From Rutidosis leptorrhynchoides (taxonomy: Eukaryota; Streptophyta; Magnoliopsida; Asterales; Asteraceae), in NCBI RefSeq assembly GCF_046630445.1, contig NC_092334.1, positions 101,503,501 through 101,567,500 of the forward strand: DNA of 64,000 nucleotides, given 5' to 3'. Position numbers and translations under genes: made by a program. The notes under the pieces were generated by a model, which saw only the letters and a program-made list of their open reading frames with translations, was not told the origin of the DNA and ran no database searches. Below are positions 29,279 through 41,580 of this stretch, one piece after another; position 1 is the first letter of the stretch; each line of letters opens with the position of its first letter.

Positions 29279-32240
29279 TTCAGTTATTTCTGATTAAATA
29301 TGTGTTGAAGACTTTTGTGGTCGGTATATATAATACTTTTGACCCCATATAAGTAGTGCCTCTAAGTCTTTAATGCAAAAACAACCGTGCCTAATTCCAA
29401 ATCATGTGTCGTATAATTTTGCTCGTGAATCTTCAATTGTCTAGACGCATAAGCAATCACCTTCGCCCGTTGCATTAATACACAACCGAGACCTTGCTTT
29501 GATGCGTCACAATAAATCACAAAATCATCATTCCCTTCAGGCAATGATAATATAGGTGCCGTAGTTAGCTTTTTCTTCAATAATTGAAACGCCTTCTCTT
29601 GTTCATCCTTCCATTCAAATTTCTTCCCTTTATGCGTTAATGCAGTTAAGGGTTTTGCTATTTTGGAGAAATCTTGGATGAATCTTCTGTAGTAACCAGC
29701 CAATCCTAAAAATTGACGTATATGCTTCGGAGTTTTTGGGGTTTCCCACTTTTCAACGGTTTCGATCTTTGCCGGGTCCACCTGGATACCTTCTTTGTTC
29801 ACTATGTGACCGAGGAATTGAACTTCTTCTAACCAAAATGCACACTTTGAAAACTTAGCGTACAGTTTTTCTTTCCTCAATACTTCTAGCACTTTTCTCA
29901 AATGTTCTTCGTGCTCTTGATCATTCTTTGAGTAAATAAGTATGTCATCGATGAAAACAATGACAAACTTGTCAAGATATGGCCCACACACTCGGTTCAT
30001 AAGGTCCATGAACACAGCTGGTGCATTAGTTAAACCAAACGGCATGACCATAAACTCGTAATGACCGTAACGTGTTCTGAAAGCAGTCTTTGGAATATCA
30101 TCTTCTTTCACCCGCATTTGATGATACCCGGAACGTAAGTCAATCTTTGAATAAACAGACGAGCCTTGTAGTTGATCAAATAAGTCGTCAATTCTCGGTA
30201 GTGGGTAGCGGTTCTTGATGGTAAGTTTGTTCAACTCTCGGTAGTCGATACACAACCTGAATGTACCATCTTTCTTCTTGACAAACAAAACAGGAGCTCC
30301 CCACAGTGATGTGCTTGGTCGAATGAAACCACGCTCTAAAAGTTCTTGTAATTGGCTTTGCAGTTCTTTCATCTCGCTGGGTGCGAGTCTGTAAGGAGCA
30401 CGAGCTATTGGTGTAGCTCCTGGTACAAGATCTATTTAAAATTCAACGGATCGATGTGGGGGTAATCCCGGTAATTCTTTCGGAAATACATCAGGAAATT
30501 CTTTTGCAATGGGAACATCATTGATGCTCTTTTCTTCAGTTTGTACTTTCTCGACGTGTGCTAGAACAGCATAGCAACCTTTTCTTATTAGTTTTTGTGC
30601 CTTCAAATTACTAATAAGATGTAGCTCCGTGTTGCCCTTTTCTCCTTACACCATTAAGGGTTTTCCTTTTTCTCGTATAATGCGAATTGCATTTTTGTAA
30701 CAAACGATCTCTGCTTTCACTTCTTTCAACCAGTCCATACCGCTTATCACATCAAAACTCCCTAACTCTACTGGTATCAAATCAATCTTAAATGTTTCGC
30801 TAACCAGTTTAATTTCTCGATTCCGACATATATTATCTGCTGAAATTAATTTACCATTTGCTAATTCGAGTAAAAATTTACACTCCAAAGGCGTCAATGG
30901 ACAACTTAATTTAGCACAAAAATCTCTACTCATATAGCTTCTATCCGCACCCGAATCAAATAAAATGTAAGCAGATTTATTGTCAATAAGAAACGTACCG
31001 GTAACAAGCTCCGGGTCTTCCTGTGCCTCTGCCGCATTAATATTGAAAACTCTTCCGCGGCCTTGTCCATTCGTGTTCTCCTGGTTCGGGCAATTTCTAA
31101 TAATGTGGCCCGGTTTTCCACATTTATAACAAACTACATTGGCATAACTTCCTCCGACACTACTTGCTCCGCCATTACTCGTTCCGACACCAGTTGTTCC
31201 TTTTGTTCTATTAACCCCTGGTCCATAGACCTCACACTTCGCCGCGCTATGACCATTTCTTTTACACTTGTTGCAAAATTTGGTGCAGAACCCCGAGTGA
31301 TACTTTTCACACCTTTGGCATAGCTGCTTCTGATTGTTGTTGTTGTTGCGGTTGTTATTGTTGTTGGGATGATTGTTGTAGTTGCTGTTGTTGTTGTTGT
31401 TGTTGTTGGGCCGTTTGTTGTAGTTGCGATTGATGTTGCGATTGTTGGGATAGTTGTTGCGATTATTATTGTAATTGCTGTTGTTGTTGTATTGGTGATT
31501 CTTATCACCGTTTTCCTCCCACTTTCTTTTGACTTGCTTCACATTGGCCTCTTCAGCAGTCTGTTCTTTAATTCTTTCTTCAATCTGGTTCACTAGTTTA
31601 TCAGCCATTCTACTGCCTGTTGTATGGAGGCAGGCTCGTGTGAACTTATATCTTCTTGGATTCTTTCCGGTAATCCTTTCACAAACGCGTCGATCTTCTC
31701 TTCCTCATCTTCGAACGCTCCCGGACACAATAGGCACAATTCTGTGAATCGTCTTTCGTACGTGGTAATATCAAATCCTTGGGTTCATAACCCTCTAAGT
31801 TCTGTCTTGAGCTTATTGACCTCGGTTCTGGGACGGTACTTCTCGTTCATCAAGTGCTTGAATGCTGACCACGGTAGTGCGTACGCATCATCTTGTCCCA
31901 CTTGCTCTAGATAGGTATTCCACCATGTTAATGCAGAACCTGTGAAGGTATGCGTAGCGTACTTCACTTTGTCCTCTTCAGTACACTTACTTATGGCAAA
32001 CACCGATTCGACCTTCTCGGTCCACCGTTTCAATCCGATCGGTCCTTCGGTTCCATCAAATTCTAAAGGTTTGCAGGCAGTGAATTCTTTGTAGGTGCAT
32101 CCTACACGATTTCCTGTACTGCTAGATCCAAGGTTAATGTTGGTATGTAGCGCAGCCTGTACTGCGACTATGTTTGAAGCTAGAAAAGTACGGAATTCCT
32201 CTTCATTCATATTCACGGTGTGTCGAGTAGTCGGTGCCAT
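29279..32240 (-). pseudogene. Element A gag-pol, 5' part: gag, protease, reverse transcriptase, RNase H
   Basis: The minus strand starts MAPTTRH at 32240 and continues through gag, an Asn-rich linker, CCHC knuckles ([28 protein letters not shown]), protease ([10 protein letters not shown]), reverse transcriptase ([10 protein letters not shown]) and RNase H until element B interrupts it. Compared with B there are in-frame stops at 31785-31787 (CGA to TGA), 30646-30648 (TAC to TAA), 30436-30438 (CAA to TAA), 29362-29364 (TGG to TAG) and 29284-29286 (CAA to TAA). One base is missing near 31614. It keeps the 17-residue protease segment (after CPLTPLE) that B has lost. The reverse transcriptase core is an uninterrupted 336-residue frame (29362-30372). 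Confidence 0.92.
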
Positions 32241-32372
32241 TTCCTTCAAAATAGTCAAATGGAACAAGTTAATCATACAGAATATTAAGAGTAGTTAATA
32301 GTATTTCGTAGCATAATATGAACTCATTTATAAAAGCTTTTTCTTCATATTAGCGTTTTATAAGTTTAAATT

Positions 32373-32389
32373 CGGGTAGTACCTACCCG
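32373..32389 (-). other. Palindrome repeating the polypurine-tract string, before gag (element A)
   Basis: Same perfect palindrome as in element B (CGGGTAG-GTA-CTACCCG on the minus strand), about 130 bases upstream of the gag start. Confidence 0.8.
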
Positions 32390-32581
32390 TTAAGTTCATA
32401 CTTAGTAGCTAATATACAATTCAACTACTACGATTCTATATGAAAAACTGATTATAATAATATTTCGCGTTCAAACTTTTACACAATATTTTACAAACTT
32501 ACAATACCGCTTATTTTACATAGAGCATGAAATATAGCACACAATAAATTTGATACAAGATGGTTGTGAAGATAATTCTAG

Positions 32582-33265
32582 CTAGTACACAAGTCGTTCA
32601 GCAAAGGCAATAAAGACACGTAATTCATACGTCCAGAAACAAGTCATGCATTCTGGTTTTACTAGGATTACTTCCCATCCTTGGTCTTGTGGAACATAAC
32701 CGTTATGGCCGTTGATAAGACAGCGTGTTGTAACGTCGTCAAAGGGACGAGGGTTACGTAATGTCCAACAGTCCCGTAACAATCTAAAAACCTCATTTCT
32801 TACCCCAATTACCGACTCCGTCACTTGTGGAAATGTTTTGTTTAATAGTTGTAGCCCGATGTTCTTGTTCTCACTTTGGTGAGAAGCGAACATTACTAAT
32901 CCGTAAGCATAACATGCTTCTTTATGTTGCATGTTAGCTGCTTTTTCTAAATCACGAAGTCCAATATTCGGATATATTGAGTCAAAATAATTTCTTAACC
33001 CATTGCGTAAAATAGCATTTGGGTTCCCTGCAATATATGCGTCAAAGTAAACACATCGTAACTTATGGATTTCCCAATGTGATATCCCCCATCTTTCGAA
33101 CGAAAGCCTTTTATAAACCAAGTCATTCTTGGAACGTTCTTCGAATGTCTTACAAACTAATCTCGCCTTAAATAGTTGTGCCGAAGAATTCTGACCGACT
33201 CTAGACAAGATTTCATCAATCATGTCTCCGGGTAGGTCTCTTAAAATATTGGGTTGTCTATCCAT
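32582..33265 (-). CDS. F-box / Sel1-like protein carried by element A
   Basis: A 227-residue frame with the same length and start as the element B copy, differing by about three residues (for example LVCKTF for SVCKTF and a final AERLVY for AEQLVY). The F-box (residues about 5-50), the Sel1-like segment (about 100-140) and the Cys-containing C-terminus are all retained. It lies between the acidic ORF and gag, and the pyrimidine tract ending in TACAG before the ATG is also kept. The frame is open although gag-pol in the same element has about eight lesions. A role as an SCF adaptor is inferred from the F-box; the target is unknown. Confidence 0.85.
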   Translation of the reverse strand: MDRQPNILRDLPGDMIDEILSRVGQNSSAQLFKARLVCKTFEERSKNDLVYKRLSFERWGISHWEIHKLRCVYFDAYIAGNPNAILRNGLRNYFDSIYPNIGLRDLEKAANMQHKEACYAYGLVMFASHQSENKNIGLQLLNKTFPQVTESVIGVRNEVFRLLRDCWTLRNPRPFDDVTTRCLINGHNGYVPQDQGWEVILVKPECMTCFWTYELRVFIAFAERLVY

Positions 33266-33402
33266 TTTGTGTTTTTATACTGTAAAATAGACAAGAGTTA
33301 GATTCATAAAAAAAATACTTATTAATACAAGCAATTTTTACATATATCATAAAGCATAAGCACACTATATTACATATATTACACCACACGAATACAACTA
33401 TC

Positions 33403-34017
33403 TTATTCCGACTCGCTTGTTTCTTCTTCTTCGGTTTTGGTTCGTTTTGCCAAGTTTCTAGGGATATATGATGTTCCCCTAATACGAGCCGTCATTTTCG
33501 ACATTGGTTTAGAAAAACCTGGTGGTTTAGAGGTTCCCGGGTCATTGTTACAACTTAAGGACTTCGGGGGTTGACGATACATATAAAGTTCATCGGAGTT
33601 GGAATTAGATTTCTCTATTTTTATGCCCTTTCCCTTATTATTTTTTTTTGCCTTTTTAAATTCAGTTGGGGTAATTTCTATAACATCATCGGAATTCTCG
33701 TTGGAATCCGATTCATCGGAGAATTGGTAATCCTCCCAATATTTTGCTTCCTTGGCGGAAACACCATTGACCATAATTAACCTTGGTCGGTTGGTTGAGG
33801 ATTTTATTTTACTTAACCGTTTTATTATTTCCCCCACCGGTTCTATTTCTTCATCCGGTTCCGATTCTTCTTTCGGTTCCGATTCTTCTTCCGGTTCCGA
33901 CTCTTCTTCCGGTTCCTCTTCGGGAACTTGTGAATCAGTCCACGAATCATTCCAATTTACATTTGACTCTTCATTATTATTAGGTGAGTCAATGGGACTT
34001 TTTCTAGAGGTAGACAT
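33403..34017 (-). CDS. Acidic accessory protein upstream of gag (element A)
   Basis: A 204-residue frame matching the element B copy with about a dozen substitutions (for example SRKSPID for SRTSPID, SDSNENS for SDSVENS) and no indel. It keeps the SEPEEE repeats, the DDVIEITPTEFKKAK segment and the basic RNLAKRTK patch. It is the first ORF after the primer site. Most substitutions that I can see leave the charge pattern intact. Function unknown. Confidence 0.8.
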   Translation of the reverse strand: MSTSRKSPIDSPNNNEESNVNWNDSWTDSQVPEEEPEEESEPEEESEPKEESEPDEEIEPVGEIIKRLSKIKSSTNRPRLIMVNGVSAKEAKYWEDYQFSDESDSNENSDDVIEITPTEFKKAKKNNKGKGIKIEKSNSNSDELYMYRQPPKSLSCNNDPGTSKPPGFSKPMSKMTARIRGTSYIPRNLAKRTKTEEEETSESE

Positions 34018-34211
34018 CTATCACATAATATCAAACGCGTTAAGAGATTAATATATCACATAATATTCACATGTTAAAAATATATAGTTTCCAACAAAAT
34101 TTGTTAAGCAATCATTTTTCAAGTAAACACGGTCGAAGTCCAGACTCACTAATGCATCCTAACAAACTCGATAAGACACACTAATGTAAAATTCTGATTC
34201 TCAAAGACCAA

Positions 34212-34224
34212 CGCTCTGATACCA
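34212..34224 (-). other. Primer-binding site of element A
   Basis: TGGTATCAGAGCG on the minus strand, two bases inside the 5' LTR; complementary to the 3' end of plant initiator-Met tRNA. Confidence 0.9.
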
Positions 34225-34226
34225 AC

Positions 34227-37200
34227 TGAAATGTCCCGTTCTTATTGATTAAAAACGTTCCATATTAATTGATTTCGTTGCGAGGTTTTGACCTCTATAT
34301 GAGACGTTTTTCAAAGACTGCATTCATTTTTAAAACAAACCATAACCTTTATTTCATAGATAAAGGTTTTAAAAAGCTTTACGTAGATTATCAAATAATG
34401 ATAATCTAAAATATCCTGTTTACACACAACCATTACATAATAGTTTACAATACAAATATGTTACAACAAAATAAGTTTCTTGAATGCAGTTTTTACACAA
34501 TATCATACAAGCATGGACTCCAAATCTCGTCCTTATTTAAGTATGCGACATCGGAAGCTCTTAATAATCACCTGAGAATAAACATGCTTAAAACGTCAAC
34601 AAAAATGTTGGTGAGTTATAGGTTTAACCTATATATATCAAATCATAATAATAGACCACAAGATTTCATATTTCAATACACATCCCATACATAGAGATAA
34701 AAATCATTCATATGGTGAACACCTGGTAACCGACATTAACAAGATGCATATATAAGAATATCCCCATCATTCCGGGACACCCTTCGGATATGATATAAAT
34801 TTCGAAGTACTAAAGCATCCGGTACTTTGGATGGGGTTTGTTAGGCCCAATAGATCTATCTTTAGGATTCGCGTCAATTAGGGTGTCTGTTCCCTAATTC
34901 TTAGATTACCAGACTTAATAAAAAGGGGCATATTCGATTTCGATAATTCAACCATAGAATGTTGTTTCACGTACTTGTGTCTATTTTGTAAATCATTTAT
35001 AAAACCTGCATGTATTCTCATCCCAAAAATATTAGATTTTAAAAGTGGGACTATAACTCACTTTCACAGATTTTTACTTCGTCGGGAAGTAAGACTTGGC
35101 CACTGGTTGATTCACGAACCTATAACATTATATACATATATATCAAAGTATGTTCAAAATAGATTTACAACACTTTTAATATATTTTGATGTTTTAAGTT
35201 TATTAAGTCAGCTGTCCTCGTTAGTAACCTACAACTAGTTGTCCACAGTTAGATGTACAGAAATAAATCGATAAATATTATCTTGAATCAATCCACGACC
35301 CAGTGTATACGTATCTCAGTATTGATCACAACTCAAACTATATATATTTTGGAATCAACCTCAACCCTGTATAGCTAACTCCAACATTCACATATAGAGT
35401 GTCTATGGTTGTTCCGAAATATATATAGATGTGTCGACATGATAGGTCGAAACATTGTATACGTGTCTATGGTATCTCAAGATTACATAATATACAATAC
35501 AAGTTGATTAAGTTATGGTTGGAATAGATTTGTTACCAATTTTCACGTAGCTAAAATGAGAAAAATTATCCAATCTTGTTTTACCCATAACTTCTTCATT
35601 TTAAATCCGTTTTGAGTGAATCAAATTGATATGGTTTCATATTGAACTCTATTTTATGAATCTAAACAGAAAAAGTATAGGTTTATAGTCGAAAAAATAA
35701 GTTACAAGTCGTTTTTGTAAAGGTAGTCATTTCAGTCGAAAGAATGACGTCTAGATGACCATTTTAGAAAACATACTTCCACTTTGAGTTTAACCATAAT
35801 TTTTGGATATAGTTTCATGTTCATAATAAAAACCATTTTCTCAGAATAACAACTTTTAAATTAAAGTTTATCATAGTTTTTAATTAACTAACCCAAAACT
35901 GCCCGCGGTGTTACTACGATGGCGTAAATCCGGTTTTACGATGTTTTTCGTGTTTCCAGGTTTTAAATCATTAAGTTAGCATATCATATAGATATAGAAC
36001 ATGTGTTTAGTTGATTTTAAAAGTTAAGTTAGAAGGATTAACTTTTATTTGTGAACAAGTTTAGAATTAACTAAACTATGTTCTAGTGATTACAAGTTTA
36101 AACCTTCGAATAAGATAGCTTTATATGTATGAATCGAATGATGCTATGAACATCATTACTACCTTAAGTTCCTTGGATAAACTTATTGGAAAAGAGAAAA
36201 ATGGATCTAGCTTCAACGGATCCTTGGATGACTCGAAGTTCTTGAAGCAGAATCATGACACGAAAACAAGTTCAAGTAAGATCATCACTTGAAATAAGAT
36301 TGTTATAGTTATAGAAATTGAACCAAAGTTTGAATATGATTATTACCTTGTATTAGAATGATAACCTACTGTAAGAAACAAAGATTTCTTGAGGTTGGAT
36401 GATCACCTTACAAGATTGGAAGTGAGCTAGCAAACTTGAAAGTATTCTTGATTTTATGTAACTAGAACTTGTAGAATTTATGAAGAACACTTAGAACTTG
36501 AAGATAGAACTTGAGAGAGATCAATTAGATGAAGAAAATTGAAGAATGAAAGTGTTTGTAGGTGTTTTTGGTCGTTGGTGTATGGATTAGATATAAAGGA
36601 TATGTAATTTTGTTTTCATGTAAATAAGTCATGAATGATTACTCATATTTTTGTGATTTTATGAGATATTTCATGCTAGTTGTCAAATGATGGTTCCCAC
36701 ATGTGTTAGGTGACTCACATGGGCTGCTAAGAGCTGATCATTGGAGTGTATATACCAATAGTACATACATCTAAAAGCTGTGTATTGTACGAGTACGAAT
36801 ACGGGTGCATACGAGTAGAATTGTTGATGAAACTGAACGAGGATGTAATTGTAAGCATTTTTGTTAAGTAGAAGTATTTTGATAAGTGTATTGAAGTCTT
36901 TCAAAAGTGTATAAATACATATTAAAACACTACATGTATATACATTTTAACTGAGTCGTTAAGTCATCGTTAGTCATTACATGTAAGTGTTGTTTTGAAA
37001 CCTTTAGGTTAACGATCTTGTTAAATGTTGTTAACCCAATGTTTATAATATCAAATGAGATTTTAAATTATTATATTATCATGATATTATCATGTATGAA
37101 TATCTCTTAATATGATATATATACATTAAATGTCTTTACAACGATAATCGTTACATATATGTCTCGTTTAAAAATCATTAAGTTAGTAGTCTTGTTTTTA

Positions 37201-37478
37201 CATATGTAGTTCATTGTTAATATACTTAATGATATGTTTACTTATCATAGTATCATGTTAACTATATATATATCCATATATATGTCATCATATAGTTTTT
37301 ACAAGTTTTAACGTTCGTGAATCACCGGTCAACTTGGGTGGTCAATTGTCTATATGAAACATATTTCAATTAATCAAGTCTTAAAAAGTTTGATTGCTTA
37401 ACATATTGGAAACATTTAATCATGTAAATATCAATCTTAATTAATATATATAAACATGGAAAAGTTCGGGTCACTACA
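34227..37478 (-). repeat. 5' LTR of element A
   Basis: A 3252-bp partner of 11106-14357, ending ACTACA followed by the AGTTA duplication. Hairpin at 34597-34610. The GCTTCCGC motif has one change here (GCTTCCGA). Confidence 0.93.
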
Positions 37479-37483
37479 AGTTA

Positions 37484-38042
37484 CACCAAATAACAAGATC
37501 GAGCATACAAACTACATTTTCATGTTAGACTTGAGTCATAGACACTAACTAACACATTTATTATTCAAGAACATCAAGAACAAAAAATCTAGTATTTTTA
37601 GAAAGTTACCCAAACGAGATGAGATTAGTATCAAGTTGTAGTGGAAGACGCAAGGATTCCAAAAGTACAATTCGTTTTGTTGCTAGCTTCTTAGTTCGAA
37701 TTTGGATGATGGTTCTTTGTTTGAAGAAATGAGAGAAAAATGGAAGTAAGAAATATGAGATAAGAGAGAAATGAGAGGTGAGTGGTGGGAGGTGGTGACT
37801 AGTTGACCCAATTTGGCCAAGTGACAAGATTAGTCCCTCAAGTTTGTAGTCGGGTGCGGGAGTTAACCGAACGAATTATTTTAAACACGCGAGAGTAAAC
37901 GAAAGATGTTATAATCCAATAACGGGAATGTTAAGAACGTTAGTTAATGAAAAGTACAAATATAGATGACGAAAGATTATTTTTTTTTTAAAAAAAAATA
38001 CGGGCGTTAAAATGAGTTAACGGAAGAAGTCGGGTTGTTACA
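37484..38042 (-). repeat. LTR D, third segment and right end
   Basis: Continues LTR D after element A ('cacc..aacaagatcgagcata', 'gagccatagacactaactaacac' in K) and ends GTCGGGTTGTTACA at 38042, the outer end of the oldest element of the left block. Contains U3-like purine-rich GAGAGAAATGAGAGG (about 37763). No matching target duplication can be tested because the other end is not in the window. Confidence 0.75.
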
Positions 38043-39738
38043 CCCTGACATTTAAAAATTGTGACTTTCAAACCAAGGTTCAAGTATACCCCTCGTTTAC
38101 AGAAACAAACGTACCCAAACATTTTCTCTAATCCCATTAGCAGATATGAGGTCGATGCCACCATTGCTCTGATGCCTCCATAGCTACGACGCCATTACCA
38201 AATCGAAGTATCCTCCCTTAGGTGTTGGAACTCCTCGCCTTGAATTACAACAACCACTATTGTTTTTTAGATCTGATTTTTCGATTATGGTTGCAAGTTG
38301 CGACTATAGTTATAAGCGCAGTGGTCCTATGATTTTCGGTGGTTATACTCTCACGACCTGTGATTTTGTGTTGCGATTTTAAATCGTTTTCCTTTTTAAT
38401 TTGATGGTGGTGAAGAGTTTTACCGGGATTTGAGATGTTTTTCGATAGAAGTGTACTCCGTTGAAAAGATGGCATCACCCACTATTGTTGTTGAAAACAT
38501 AGGCGGAGACAGGGGGATGCATGTGGATGCTTTGCCACCCTAACTCTTCAGATATGTCAATTATAGTGTATTAAAAATTATAAATTAGCGGCTAACATCC
38601 CCTTAATATAAATTCTAACATCCTATAATTTCTATATTGAAATTTACTTTTCGAGAAATGTCACATTTATCCGTAAATTATGGCTTCACTTCTGGTTTAA
38701 AATGGTTTATTTACTGGGTTTCATGGATACTTGTTAAAGTTTCTCCGTTCATGATTGATTTTGTGTGTTTTTGTTAGAGACTTTGAATTTATTTGAGATA
38801 AAGAGTTGCAATTGATTTTATAACTCAAAGTTATTTTTTGATATGAATTTGATTTGACTATGGATTTAACGTGAGGCTTTATTCTTGTTTGTGAACTTGA
38901 AATGAAAACGTGAACATGTTTGTTTTTTGAAATTCATAACATATGAAAATAGGTTAAATAAAACAGTGTTAATTGAGAATAATACAGTAAAAGATAAATT
39001 TATCCATACATTTATAGCACATAACTCACTTTGACGAATTTATTTAATGACCGTCAATAAAAAGGACTATTTCAACAACTTTTTCAAATCACGAGGACTA
39101 TCTCGATCAAAACATACCCTAAGAACTATTTCAGCAATTTACCACAAATCACATGGGCTATCTCAGTAATTATGTCGTATGGTAATGTTGATGATGAGCA
39201 ACGATTTTATTTTTTTATTTAATTGAAATATGTAAACTTTGAAATGCCCAAAATTCATTTTTTTTACTTTTATTGGTGCACGGTACGCACGTGTACCTGC
39301 GCGGAGCACACTCTGGTGCGCGAAGCACACTCTAGTGCACGAAGCACTACAAGCTGGACAAAAAATCCCCAAAATTGAGGTGCGCGGCGCACACATTAAC
39401 CAGTGCGCGGAGCGCACTAATCCTGCACCAAAATTCTGTTGTTTACCTAAAACAACACATGACCTGCTTGACTATAATCACTACCAAAATATGGACCTCA
39501 ACAAAAGTAATGCATACAAACTTCTGGATCAAATCTTCAGACTTGCAACACTACTTACATACTTCAAATTGTCAACTATAAAAGTTCGACGCAATAATTC
39601 GCTTTCAAATAACATCATAGGACGTACATAATTCTGCACTAACTTGTTATAATACTACATAATTAGCCACGTAGACTTCAATGCGTTTGACCACAAATTT
39701 CATACGACAAAAACAAAAAAAAGTTAAAATATTGACCT
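38043..39738. other. Intergenic DNA, no gene recognised
   Basis: No supported gene. 39016-39178 contains phrases ('ggactatttcaacaac', 'gggctatctcagtaattatgtc') repeated in altered form at 42265-42369, so both belong to one dispersed repeat. 39292-39420 holds four GC-rich near-palindromes (tgcgcggagcac, gtgcgcgaagcac, gtgcgcggcgcac, gtgcgcggagcgcac) of the type seen in the LTRs, suggesting an old LTR fragment. The frame through them shows no family similarity. Confidence 0.5.
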
Positions 39739-40568
39739 TGTTGAGTCCCCTACATAATTAAGGATTTAATTATGACAAAACATGATTATAAACAGTAGTT
39801 GTAATGTGTAGGCTAGCATAAGTTTAGTTATTTATTTTTATGTATAGAAACAACAATGAATTTTGCGTATGAGTGAGTTAGGATGCTGCCTTCACTATCA
39901 GCACAAGATAGTTAAAGTTTCAAAGGTACTTCACGACCAGCATAGGATGTATGCTAAACCAACAAGAAGATCTGATGAACAACCAATATGAGAAGAACCA
40001 GCACATTCTGGAGCAGCGCACAACACTTAGTCAAATTATGCTCCATTACAAGCATAATCGCTTCATGTGTTGTCTACATCAAGGATACTATTCAACTGAC
40101 ATTGAAGACGAAGTTGAACAGAACATGACACGCGTCAGTGGCTGACAAGTGGCCTTACAAGACAACAAAGGAATGCAGATGTCCAAACACTTTTAGGGTG
40201 TTTTTGCAAATAGCTACCAAAGAGGAAAGGGAGTCACGTGCTTCCTGACATAGTTGTCGACTAAGTACAAACATCATTTGTTTTAGTGGACAATAGATCT
40301 ATTATACTGTTATTAGGACTTCTATTAATAGTTGAAACCGTTATTATATCAATTAGTGTTGTGGGTATTAAAACGATAGAGTCCATACCTTGTATAAGCT
40401 TCATTCATTCGAAAGCTATCTAGGTGTAATCTGTATAAGCCGGTTATCTATTTCGCCAAAGGATAACTGTGATTCTTTGAGATTATTTCAATAAAAGATT
40501 AATTAACAAAAAGAATTGTATTCACTTCTCCCTTTCTACAAACTTCCTGTTGTTAAATCGGGACCACA
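39739..40568 (+). repeat. Copia-like LTR
   Basis: Starts TGTTGAGTCCCC and ends GACCACA, followed two bases later by TTGTATCAGAGC, a typical Copia version of the initiator-Met primer site (about 40571-40582). Length about 830 bp. The partner LTR is not in the window. Confidence 0.5.
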
Positions 40569-40689
40569 ACTTGTATCAGAGCATCAATATTGATAATTTG
40601 ATATCTTGGATCTGAATTCTCTAGTGGCCGCTTACAACAACTCATCATATCTCGATAAAGGTTCTACAAGTTAACCAACCAAGTTTGAG

Positions 40690-41000
40690 ATGGATATGAA
40701 ACTTAAAGAGATAGATTCATGTTTCACCTCGAGTCAATTGACTAACTCATGTATGGCATTGCAAATAATTGCCTATATGTTCCCATGGACACCATTGAAG
40801 CAAGAGAGGTCATTCTTCCTCCATCTAGATGGCAGGATGAAGACAAGTGTCGTGTTGGATTTGAACCAAAAATCAAAACTATGATAGTTAAAACTTTACC
40901 TAATCATGTATTTAAAATGATTAAAAGAAAACCAAATGCAAAAGCTATCCTACACTGTCTTGACATAACTTATGATGGGAAAGATGAGGTCGGGCAAAAC

Positions 41001-41003
<3 letters not shown>
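40690..41003 (+). pseudogene. Copia-type gag fragment
   Basis: Two overlapping short frames cover this stretch. The one at 40749-41003 contains EVILPPSRWQDEDK, then IKTMIVKTLPN and AKAILHCLDITYDGKDEV, in the order seen in the gag (UBN2-type) domain of plant Copia elements (W..ED, then A..W..L...YEG...V). It follows the primer site by about 110 bases and stops at a TA repeat and MITE, so only the first part of gag is left, with a frame change at about 40750-40800. Confidence 0.5.

Positions 41004-41004
<1 letters not shown>

Positions 41005-41062
<58 letters not shown>
41005..41062. repeat. (TA)n microsatellite left of the MITE
   Basis: About 29 TA units, abutting the terminal inverted repeat of the MITE at 41063. 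Confidence 0.95.
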
Positions 41063-41065
<3 letters not shown>

Positions 41066-41497
41066 AGAAGATCCAATGATTTTAGTGTGAGAACTCTAGG
41101 AACTCCAAAAATACTCCAAATACACTGAAATTCGTGCAAAAAAGGTGCACGGGCGAGCAAAAAAAAGAAATTCGAGCAAAAATCAAAAACACGGACGAAC
41201 AAAAAATTCATAGTCGAACAAATTTCAAAATGTAGAACACATTTTTGTTCGAATATCAGCATTTTTGTTAGACTACCCGCGTGTTCTACATTTTTTTGTT
41301 CGACTGTCAAAATGTAGAAGACAAAAATTGTTCGCCCGCCTTTTTTTTTGTTCGAATATCACTTTATTGTTCGCCCTTGTCCCATTTTTTGCTCGAATTG
41401 CTCTTTTTTTGTTCGCGCGTGTCCCATTTTTGCTCGAATTTCAGTGTATTTTTGAGTTCTCAGGATTCTCACACAAAAAGTTCTCATTTGATCCCTC
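41063..41497. mobile_element. MITE with ~70-bp terminal inverted repeats, flanked by TA repeats
   Basis: Left end GGGAGAAGATCCAATGATTT... and right end ...GAGAACTTTTTGTGTGAGAATCC... (read inverted) pair over roughly 70 bases, including AATACACTGAAATTCG in both. The interior is made of repeated Phe/Ser-coding 'tttttgttcg' units in both orientations, with no ORF of known function. TA repeats lie on both sides, so the target duplication cannot be told apart from the microsatellite. It splits the Copia fragment. Confidence 0.65.

Positions 41498-41576
<79 letters not shown>
41498..41576. repeat. (TA)n microsatellite right of the MITE
   Basis: About 38 TA units following the right inverted repeat. 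Confidence 0.95.
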
Positions 41577-41580
<4 letters not shown>

